Below the pieces are notes generated by a model. That model did no database searches, had not been told where the DNA came from, and worked only from the letters and a program-made list of their open reading frames with translations. The translations under genes and the position numbers were made by a program. Below are positions 37,474 through 44,249 of a stretch of 64,000 nt of DNA, piece after piece; position 1 is the first letter of the stretch; every line of letters starts with the position of its first letter. Source of the DNA: Streptomyces sp. RPT161 (lineage in GTDB: Bacteria > Actinomycetota > Actinomycetes > Streptomycetales > Streptomycetaceae); assembly GCF_027533845.1 (NCBI RefSeq), contig NZ_JAPZVN010000008.1, forward strand, positions 1 to 64,000, read 5' to 3'.

Positions 37474-38055
37474 CTATCCGCCGAGCCCCAGCGTCTCCCG
37501 GATCGCCGGGGCCAGCGTCGCCACGACCTCGTCCGGCGTCAGCGCGGTGACCGTCGGCAGCCGCAGCAGATAGCGGGTCAGGGCCAGGCCGAGGAGCTGG
37601 GCGGAGACCAGGCCCGCCCGGCGCCCGGCCGCCTCGGGGCCGATGACGGCGGCCAACGCCGGAGCGACCTGCACGCCGAAGATCTCCCGGGCGCGCTCCG
37701 CCGCGCGGTCGTTGGTGACCGCCGAGCGCAGAACCATCAGCAGCGCGTCGTCGGTCGGATCGCCCTCCCAGCGGTTGAGGAAGTGCCGCACCAGGACGGC
37801 GGGCACATCGCCGGGGGCGACGGCGGTGAGGTCGGGCAGCCGCAGGTCGACGGTGAGGGCGGCGTCGAACAGCCGCTCCTTGGTGCCGAAGTAGCGGATC
37901 ACCATCGACGGGTCGATGTCGGCGTCGGCGGCGATCGCGCGGATGGTCGTGCGTTCGTAACCCTGCGCCGTGAAGTGCTGACGCGCCGCGCGCAGGATCG
38001 CGGCGCGGGTGCGGTCGGAGCGCCTTTCGGCGGCCGGTTCGCGGTGCTCGGGCAT
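37474..38055 (-). CDS. TetR-family repressor, probably autoregulated
   Basis: This 193-residue TetR regulator has the helix-turn-helix at residues about 15-60 (RAAILRAARQHFTAQGYERTT, ADADIDPSMVIRYFGTKERLF) and a TetR_C-type ligand domain (LLMVLRSAVTNDRAAERAREIF, LLGLALTRYLLRLP). The ATG at 38055 is supported by the family N-terminus (PEHREPAAERRSDRTR). It is divergent from an FAD monooxygenase gene. The 121-base spacer contains four copies of GCCAAC-N4-GTTGGC-like sites, so it very likely represses itself and the monooxygenase and responds to that enzyme's substrate. Confidence 0.92.
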   Translation of the reverse strand: MPEHREPAAERRSDRTRAAILRAARQHFTAQGYERTTIRAIAADADIDPSMVIRYFGTKERLFDAALTVDLRLPDLTAVAPGDVPAVLVRHFLNRWEGDPTDDALLMVLRSAVTNDRAAERAREIFGVQVAPALAAVIGPEAAGRRAGLVSAQLLGLALTRYLLRLPTVTALTPDEVVATLAPAIRETLGLGG

Positions 38056-38069
38056 GGCGCCCAACTTAT

Positions 38070-38099
38070 GCCAACAACCGTTGGCCCACAAGTGTTGAC
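38070..38099. promoter_or_regulatory. TetR operator pair 1
   Basis: GCCAAC-AACC-GTTGGC (38070-38085) overlaps by 2 bases with GCCCAC-AAGT-GTTGAC (38084-38099). Both have a 4-base spacer, and they are offset by 14 bases. The pair lies next to the TetR start codon. Confidence 0.7.
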
Positions 38100-38124
38100 A
38101 TCGCTCTCTGGGCGGGCGCACGAT

Positions 38125-38154
38125 GTCAACAGACGTTGGCCAACAGCTGTTGGC
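38125..38154. promoter_or_regulatory. TetR operator pair 2
   Basis: GTCAAC-AGAC-GTTGGC (38125-38140) overlaps by 2 bases with a perfect 16-base palindrome, GCCAACAGCTGTTGGC (38139-38154). It has the same 14-base offset as pair 1, lies exactly 55 bases from it, and is just upstream of the monooxygenase gene. Confidence 0.75.
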
Positions 38155-38176
38155 ACACCCGCTGGAGGGGGTTCCC

Positions 38177-39298
38177 ATGAACGCCGCAGCACTCCCCGCC
38201 CGTACCGATGTCGCGATCGTCGGCGCCGGGCCGACCGGGCTCGCGCTCGCCATCACCCTCGCCTCGGCCGGCATCGACTTCGTGCTGCTCGACCGGCAGG
38301 AGCAGGCCGCCCACACCTCGCGCGCCGGAGTGGTGCACGCCCGCACCCTGGAGGTGCTCGACGAGCTGGGCACCGCGCCCGAGCTGATCGCCCGGGGCCG
38401 CCGGGTCGGCGAGGCCACCGTGCGCGACGGGGCACGGCGACTGCTGCGGGTGCCGTTCGACGGCCTGCCCACCCGCTTCCCGTTCGCGCTGGTGATCCCG
38501 CAGTACGAGACGGAGGACGTGCTCGCCTCCCGGCTGCGGCAGCTCGGCGGCGAGGTGCACCGGCCGTACGAGGTCACGGACGTCATTCAGGACGCCGGGG
38601 GCGCCACGCTGACCATGGCGTCCGGCGAGACCCTGCGCGCGGCGTACGCGGTGGGCGCGGACGGCATGCACAGCGTGGTCCGGGAAGCGGCCGGCATCGG
38701 GTTCGAGGGCGGTTCGTACGGCGAGTCGTTCGTGCTCGCCGATGTCACCCTGGAGCAGGACCGGGCGGACGACGGGCTGATGCTGCAGTTCGGCGCGGAC
38801 GGGCTCTTCTTCATCGTGCCGTTCCCCGGCGACCACTACCGGGTGGTCGCCACCGTTGAGGACGCGCCCGCCAAGCCGGAACTCCGCTACGTCCAGGACC
38901 TGTTGGACGCCCGCGACGCGGGCCGGGCGAAGGTCAGGGACCTCGTCTGGTCGTCGCGCTTCCGCATCCACCACCGGGTCGCCGACCGCTTCCGCGCCGG
39001 TCGGGTGCTGCTCGCGGGCGACGCCGCGCATGTGCACAGCCCGCTGGGCGGTCAGGGCATGAACACCGGCATCCAGGACGGCTACGCCCTCGGCCGGGCG
39101 CTCGCCGAGGGGCGGCTGGACACCTACGAGGAGCGCCGCCGCCCGGTCGCGCGCCGGGTGGTGGCGTTCACCGACCGGCTGACCCGGATCGCCACGGGGC
39201 CGCGAGTGGTGCGCGACACACTCCTCCCCCTGGTGGGCCGCGTACCGGCGCTGCGCGACCGGCTGGCCATGGAGCTGGCGGAACTGAACTACCGCTGA
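38177..39298 (+). CDS. FAD-dependent aromatic-ring-type monooxygenase
   Basis: This 373-residue flavoprotein of the PHBH/UbiH group has the FAD dinucleotide motif VAIVGAGPTGLALAITLASAG (residues about 12-32), a GADGMHSVVRE segment (the DG motif) near 160, and the second FAD motif RVLLAGDAAHVHSPLGGQGMNTGIQD near 275-300. It would hydroxylate an aromatic or polyketide-like compound using NAD(P)H and O2. It is shorter than typical 500-residue PgaE/RdmE-type enzymes because it lacks a C-terminal thioredoxin-like domain. Divergence from the TetR gene and the operator array implies induction by its substrate, perhaps an antibiotic; that is inference. Confidence 0.92.
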   Translation: MNAAALPARTDVAIVGAGPTGLALAITLASAGIDFVLLDRQEQAAHTSRAGVVHARTLEVLDELGTAPELIARGRRVGEATVRDGARRLLRVPFDGLPTRFPFALVIPQYETEDVLASRLRQLGGEVHRPYEVTDVIQDAGGATLTMASGETLRAAYAVGADGMHSVVREAAGIGFEGGSYGESFVLADVTLEQDRADDGLMLQFGADGLFFIVPFPGDHYRVVATVEDAPAKPELRYVQDLLDARDAGRAKVRDLVWSSRFRIHHRVADRFRAGRVLLAGDAAHVHSPLGGQGMNTGIQDGYALGRALAEGRLDTYEERRRPVARRVVAFTDRLTRIATGPRVVRDTLLPLVGRVPALRDRLAMELAELNYR

Positions 39299-39337
39299 AG
39301 CCGTCCTTTTGGGCTGAAACCAACCGCAGGAGGACCG

Positions 39338-40051
39338 ATGCCGCAGGTGGCCGAGAGCGCGCTCGCGCTCGTCGTCGAGGACGACACGACCCTGGCCCAG
39401 GCCCTCACCACCGCGTTGGAAGTGCACGGCTACCAGGTGGTGGCGGTCGGTGACGGGCTGCTCGGCCTGGAGCGGATCCGTACCACCGCACCCGATGTCG
39501 TACTGCTCGACGTGATGCTGCCGGGGTTGGACGGGTTGACCGTCTGCCGTCGGGTGCGCGCGGACGGGGACCGCACGCCGATCCTGATGCTCACCGCGCG
39601 CTCAGCGGTGGCCGACCGGATCGACGGGCTGGACGCGGGCGCGGACGACTACCTGCCCAAGCCGTTCGACCTGGACGAACTCATCGCGCGGGTCAGGGCG
39701 TTGCTGCGCCGCGCCAGGCCGGAGGCCGCCGCGGAGCTGCCGGACGAACTGGGCTTCGGCGACCTGGTGCTGGACACCCGCACCCGGCGCGCCAGGCGCG
39801 GCGGGCGGACCATCGACTTCACGCGCACCGAAGCGGTGCTGCTGGAGCTGCTGATGACCAACGCCGGACAGGTGCTGACCCGGGATGTGATCACCGACCG
39901 GGTGTGGGGATACGACTTCGGGCCGTCGTCCAACTCCCTTGAGGTGTACGTGGGATATCTGCGCCGCAAGCTGGAGGAGGGCGGCGAGCCGCGGATCGTC
40001 CATACCGTGCGCGGCGTCGGATATCTGCTGAGCGAGCGCCGCAGTGTCTGA
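39338..40051 (+). CDS. OmpR-family response regulator
   Basis: This 237-residue response regulator has a receiver domain (residues about 8-120) with the acidic pair VVEDD, phospho-acceptor Asp in VVLLDVMLPG, Thr in MLTARS and Lys in YLPKPF. It has a C-terminal winged helix (IDFTRTEAVLLELLM, VWGYDFGPSSNSLEVYVGYLRRKLE, IVHTVRGVGYLL). The stop overlaps the sensor kinase start by 8 bases, giving a coupled two-component operon. It follows the monooxygenase by 39 bases, so read-through is possible but not necessarily functional. The stimulus is unknown. Confidence 0.95.
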   Translation: MPQVAESALALVVEDDTTLAQALTTALEVHGYQVVAVGDGLLGLERIRTTAPDVVLLDVMLPGLDGLTVCRRVRADGDRTPILMLTARSAVADRIDGLDAGADDYLPKPFDLDELIARVRALLRRARPEAAAELPDELGFGDLVLDTRTRRARRGGRTIDFTRTEAVLLELLMTNAGQVLTRDVITDRVWGYDFGPSSNSLEVYVGYLRRKLEEGGEPRIVHTVRGVGYLLSERRSV

Positions 40052-41396
40052 GGCCCGGCGCAGGGAGCGGCGACATGCTCCGCTGCGGCTGAGGTTGGCG
40101 GTGGCCACCGCGCTGGCCGTCGCCGCGGTCGCGGCGGGGGTCTGCTGGGCGGCGTACATCGCCGTCGGGCAGCAGCTCGGCCGGGAGCTGAACCTCGGCC
40201 TGATCCGCGAGTCCAACCGGGTGGTGCCGCAGATACGGGCCGGGGCCGCGCCGCCGGGCGGTGAGTGCGCATGGCTCGGCTCCCCCGACTGCGTCCAGGT
40301 GATCCGCTCCGACGGCACGGTGACGCCCGCGCCCGCCTCCGATCCCTACGTACCGCCGGTGGTGCCCGGCGCGGTGGCGGTGGCCAGGGGCGAGCGCGGT
40401 GCGTACTTCTCCGACTCGGCCTTCCACGGTCTGCCGTTCCGCAGCTATCTCGCCCCGGCCGGGCCGGGCCGGGCGGTGCAGGTGTCGATGCGGACCGACT
40501 CGATCCAGCACAGTGAGCGGCGGATCGCGGTGGCGCTGGTGGTGATCGGCGCGGCGGGCGCGGTTCTCGCCGCGGTGCTCGGCTACGCGGTGGCCCGCAC
40601 CGGGCTGCGTCCGGTGGCCCGGCTGACCAGGACCGCGGAGACCATCGCGGCCACCCGTGACCCGCGGCACCGCATCGAGGTGCCGGGGCGGGACGAGTTG
40701 TCGCGGTTGGCGGGCAGTTTCAACGTGATGCTGGGCGAGTTGGAGCAGGCGCTGGACGCCCGGCGGCAGATCGTCGCGGACGCCTCGCACGAACTGCGCA
40801 CCCCGCTCACCGGGTTGCGCACCAACATCGCGCTGCTCTCGCACGAGCTGACGGGTGAGCAGCGGCAGCGGGTGAACGGTGCGCTGTCCGCGCAGATCAC
40901 CGAGATGAGCGGACTCGTTGACGATGTGATCGAACTGGCCCGGGGCGATGAGACGTCCGGTGAGCCGGAGGACGTACGGCTGGACGAGATCGTCGGGCAC
41001 TGTGCCGCGGCGGCCCGCCGCCACTGGCCCGCGACGCCGTTCTCGGCGGAGCTGGAGCCGTGCGTGGTACGCGGGGTTCCGGCGCGGCTGGCGCGGGCGG
41101 TCACCAATCTGCTGGGCAACGCGGCCAAGTTCTCCCCGCCGGGGGCGGGGGTCGAAGTCCGGCTCGCGGACGGCGAGTTGACTGTCCGGGACCATGGCCC
41201 CGGATTTACGGAAGATGACCTTCCGTATGTCTTCGACCGCTTCTACCGGTCCCAGTCGGCACGCGGCCTGCCCGGCTCGGGCCTTGGCCTGGCCATCGTC
41301 CAGCAGGTGGCCCACGCGCACGGCACCACCGCCGAGGCGGGAAACGCCCCTGGCGGCGGGGCGGTGCTGCGGGTTCGGTTTCCGGTGTCGCGGTGA
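40044..41396 (+). CDS. Sensor histidine kinase of the OmpR-type pair
   Basis: This 450-residue membrane kinase has an N-terminal transmembrane helix (AVATALAVAAVAAGVCWAAY), an extracellular domain of about 110 residues, a second helix (AVALVVIGAAGAVLAAVLGY), a HAMP linker, the H-box DASHELRTPLTGLRTNIALL with the phosphorylated His, and N/G boxes (NLLGNAAKFSPPGAG, VRDHGPGF, GSGLGLAIVQQ). The GTG start at 40044 lies within the end of the regulator gene. The extracellular part has a Cys pair (GECAWLGSPDC) that may form a disulphide. The signal is unknown. It ends convergent with xdhC. Confidence 0.94.
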   Translation: MSEARRRERRHAPLRLRLAVATALAVAAVAAGVCWAAYIAVGQQLGRELNLGLIRESNRVVPQIRAGAAPPGGECAWLGSPDCVQVIRSDGTVTPAPASDPYVPPVVPGAVAVARGERGAYFSDSAFHGLPFRSYLAPAGPGRAVQVSMRTDSIQHSERRIAVALVVIGAAGAVLAAVLGYAVARTGLRPVARLTRTAETIAATRDPRHRIEVPGRDELSRLAGSFNVMLGELEQALDARRQIVADASHELRTPLTGLRTNIALLSHELTGEQRQRVNGALSAQITEMSGLVDDVIELARGDETSGEPEDVRLDEIVGHCAAAARRHWPATPFSAELEPCVVRGVPARLARAVTNLLGNAAKFSPPGAGVEVRLADGELTVRDHGPGFTEDDLPYVFDRFYRSQSARGLPGSGLGLAIVQQVAHAHGTTAEAGNAPGGGAVLRVRFPVSR

Positions 41397-41459
41397 GTGC
41401 GGCACCACCGGGTCAGCCGAGTGGGGCCGCCACCGGCGCGGCGGGAGCCGTCCGCGGTC

Positions 41460-42593
41460 TCACGCCACCGAGTGGACAGTGCGGGGCACGTCGTGGTGGA
41501 TGGGGGTGTGGGCGCCCGTCAGCGGGACGCCCGTGCCGCCCCTGCGGTGGGCGACGATCTCCGCGGCGATGGACAGCGCTGTCTCCTCGGGCGTACGGGC
41601 GCCCAGGTCCAGGCCGATGGGCGAGCACAGCCGGGCCAACTCCCGTTCGGTGACGCCCACTTCGCGCAGCCGGTCGAGCCGGTGCAGATGCGTACGGCGC
41701 GAGCCCATCGCGCCGACGTAGGCGACCGGCAGCCGCAACGCCCGTTGCAGCAGCGGTACGTCGAACTTGGCGTCGTGCGTCAGCACGCACATCACCGTGC
41801 GCTCGTCCAGCTCCTGGGAGTCCAGATAGCGGTGCGGCCAGTCCACCACGACCTCGTCGGCCTCCGGGAACCGTGCCTCGGTGGCGAAGACCGGGCGGGC
41901 GTCGCAGACGGTCACCCGGTAGCCCAGGAACTTCCCCATCCGCACCACCGCCGCCGCGAAGTCGATCGCGCCGAACACCAGCATGCGCGGCGGCGGAACG
42001 CTGGATTCGATCAGCAGCGTCAGCGGCTCCCCGCAGCGGCTGCCGTCCGCCCCGACCTCCACCGTCGCGGTACGCCCGGCATCCAGCAGTGCGGCGGTCT
42101 CGGCGCGCACGGTGCGGTCCAGTTCCGGATCGCCGAAGCCGCCCTGGTACGAGCCGTCCGGCGCCACCGCCATGGTGCCGCCGAGCAGTTCGGCGGGCCC
42201 CTTGACGATCCTGGCCACCGCCGCCGCCCGACCGGCGGCGGCGGTGGCCAGCGCCCCGGCCAGCTCGGGGCTGGCCGCCGGGTCCACCCGCTGGACGAAG
42301 ATGTCGATCACTCCGCCGCAGGTCAGACCGACCGCGAAGGCGTCCTCGTCGGAGTACCCGAAGCGTTCGAGCACGGCCGCCTCGCCGTCCGCCAGCGCCT
42401 GCTGGCACAGCTCGTACACCGCTCCTTCGACACACCCGCCGGACACGCTGCCGATCACGGTGCCGTCAGCGTCCACGGCGAGCGCCGCGCCCGGCTGCCG
42501 GGGGGCGCTGCCACCGGTGGCGACCACCGTGGCGACCGCGAACGGACGCCCGCGCTCGCACCAGCCCAGCAGCTCCTCAGCTATGTCCAGCAT
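41460..42593 (-). CDS. xdhC: XdhC/CoxI-family molybdenum-cofactor insertion protein
   Basis: This 377-residue protein has an N-terminal XdhC_CoxI domain (GSAPRQPGAALAV, GSVSGGCVEGAVYE with the cofactor-binding Cys region) and a C-terminal Rossmann domain (LVFGAIDFAAAVVRMGKFLGYRVTV, VVDWPHRYL, VAYVGAMGSRRTHLHR). In Rhodobacter, XdhC binds molybdenum cofactor and helps sulfurate and insert it into xanthine dehydrogenase. The gene is 13 bases after the NCS2 permease on the same strand and downstream of the xanthine dehydrogenase genes, so it serves that enzyme. Together with the MocA-like gene at 15 kb this suggests local cofactor supply. Confidence 0.93.
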   Translation of the reverse strand: MLDIAEELLGWCERGRPFAVATVVATGGSAPRQPGAALAVDADGTVIGSVSGGCVEGAVYELCQQALADGEAAVLERFGYSDEDAFAVGLTCGGVIDIFVQRVDPAASPELAGALATAAAGRAAAVARIVKGPAELLGGTMAVAPDGSYQGGFGDPELDRTVRAETAALLDAGRTATVEVGADGSRCGEPLTLLIESSVPPPRMLVFGAIDFAAAVVRMGKFLGYRVTVCDARPVFATEARFPEADEVVVDWPHRYLDSQELDERTVMCVLTHDAKFDVPLLQRALRLPVAYVGAMGSRRTHLHRLDRLREVGVTERELARLCSPIGLDLGARTPEETALSIAAEIVAHRRGGTGVPLTGAHTPIHHDVPRTVHSVA

Positions 42594-42606
42594 GGTGTGT
42601 CACTCC

Positions 42607-44067
42607 TCAGTGGACGCCCAGCCACCCTTGGATGGGGTGAAGGGCGAAGTAGACGGTGAAGACGACCGACAGGGCCCACATGAAGGCGCCGGGTTCACGC
42701 CATTTTCCCTGCGCGGTCTTGATGACCGTGTACGCGATGACGCCCGCGCCGACACCCGCGGTGATCGAGTACGTGAACGGCATCAGCGCCACGGTCAGGA
42801 AGACCGGGATCGCCACCGAGCGGTCGCTCCAGTTCACATGCTTGGCGTTACCCATCATCATCGACCCGACCACCACCAGCGCGGCGGCGGCCACCTGGCT
42901 GGGCACGATCTGGGCGAGCGGGGTGAAGAACAGCCCGGCGGCGAACAGCAGGCCGGTGACCACGCTGGCCAGGCCGGTCCTGGCCCCTTCGCCCACTCCG
43001 GTCGCCGACTCGACGAACACCGTCTGTCCCGAGCCGCCGACGAATCCGCCGACCATCCCACCTGCCCCGTCGATGAGCAACGCCTTGCTCAGCCCGGGCA
43101 TCCGGCCCCTGGCGTCGGCCAGCCCGGCCTCCGTGCCAACCCCGATGATGGTCGCCATGGCGTCGAAGAACCCGGCCAGCACCAAGGTGAACACGATGAT
43201 GCCGACGGTCATTCCGCCGATGTGGCCCCAGCCGCCGAACTCCACATGGCCGAGCAGGGAGAAGTCCGGCAGTGAGACGACCTTCCTGGGCAGTTCGGGC
43301 ACCGCGTAGCCCCACGCCTTGGCCCCCAGGCCCGCCACCGCCTGCACGACCACCGCGATCACGGTGCCGGCCATGATGCCGATGAGGATCGCGCCGGGGA
43401 CCTTCCTGGCCTGGAGGGCGAAGATCAGCAGCAGCGTCACGGCGAAGATCAGCACCGGCCAGCCGGTGAGATGCCCGCCGGCGCCCAGCGTCACCGGGGC
43501 GTCCGCGCTGCCGACGCCGACGAAGCCCGCGTGCACCAGGCCGATCAGCGCGATGAACATGCCGATGCCGATGGTGATCGCGTGCTTGAGCGGCAGCGGG
43601 ATGGCGTTCATGATCATCTCGCGGAGTCCGGAGACCACCAGCAGGACGATCACCGCCCCGTAGATCACGCACATGCCCATCGCCTGCGGCCAGGTCATGT
43701 TGGGCACCACCTGGGTGGACATCACGCCCGAGACGCTCAGCCCGGCGGCGAGGGCGAGCGGGACCTTGCCGACGCAGCCCATCACCAGGGTGGTCACCGC
43801 GGCGCCCAGCGCGGTCGCGGTGACCAGCGGTGCCTGGCCGAGCCGGTGGCCGCTGATGTCCGCCCCGGACAGGATCAGCGGGTTGAGCAGCAGGATGTAG
43901 GCCATCGCCATGAAGGTCGTCAGACCTCCACGGACCTCTCGGGCCACGGTCGAGTTGCGATCGGAGATGTGGAAGTAGCGATCGAGCCACGAGCGGCCGG
44001 AGGGGATGCGCGAGCCGGAGCCCGCCTCCTCCGCGACCGTCGTCGGCTCGACTTGCGACTGGGTCAT
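42607..44067 (-). CDS. AzgA-type NCS2 purine permease
   Basis: This 486-residue transporter has about 12-14 membrane helices. The AzgA-group signature GGLTTFMAMAYILLLNPLIL appears near residue 45, with LAAGLSVSGVMS, PLPLKHAITIGIGMFIALIG and GFVGGSGQTVFVESATGVGEG characteristic of adenine/guanine/hypoxanthine proton symporters. The ATG at 44067 follows GGGAG. It lies after the xanthine dehydrogenase genes but beyond a strong hairpin (44199-44241), so it may have its own promoter. It would supply hypoxanthine or guanine to the purine pathway. Confidence 0.92.
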   Translation of the reverse strand: MTQSQVEPTTVAEEAGSGSRIPSGRSWLDRYFHISDRNSTVAREVRGGLTTFMAMAYILLLNPLILSGADISGHRLGQAPLVTATALGAAVTTLVMGCVGKVPLALAAGLSVSGVMSTQVVPNMTWPQAMGMCVIYGAVIVLLVVSGLREMIMNAIPLPLKHAITIGIGMFIALIGLVHAGFVGVGSADAPVTLGAGGHLTGWPVLIFAVTLLLIFALQARKVPGAILIGIMAGTVIAVVVQAVAGLGAKAWGYAVPELPRKVVSLPDFSLLGHVEFGGWGHIGGMTVGIIVFTLVLAGFFDAMATIIGVGTEAGLADARGRMPGLSKALLIDGAGGMVGGFVGGSGQTVFVESATGVGEGARTGLASVVTGLLFAAGLFFTPLAQIVPSQVAAAALVVVGSMMMGNAKHVNWSDRSVAIPVFLTVALMPFTYSITAGVGAGVIAYTVIKTAQGKWREPGAFMWALSVVFTVYFALHPIQGWLGVH

Positions 44068-44198
44068 GAGTCCAACTCCCAAGGTTCACAGGGGCACCCG
44101 CGCCAGGCGCGGGATTTGGGAAGGTGCTTTGGCCTGCACGACCCGGGGGACGGCCCGAGACGAACGGGATCACTGCGCCGGTCGGCGGACCGGCCGGA

Positions 44199-44241
44199 TC
44201 CGGGCGGTGGCGGGAGGGACGAGAACCGGCCACCGCCCGGA
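44199..44241. terminator. Strong hairpin between xdh and the purine permease gene
   Basis: Perfect 13-base arms (TCCGGGCGGTGGC and its complement) around a 17-base loop lie 9 bases past the xanthine dehydrogenase stop on the minus strand. This is either a terminator or an attenuator reducing permease and xdhC expression. Confidence 0.6.
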
Positions 44242-44249
44242 AGCTTCGG

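Noticed and set aside
35878-38859. A 993-residue open frame antisense to an acyl-CoA synthetase and running across the TetR operator array
   Set aside because: It covers two well-supported genes and a palindromic promoter region, and its composition is that of a shadow frame.
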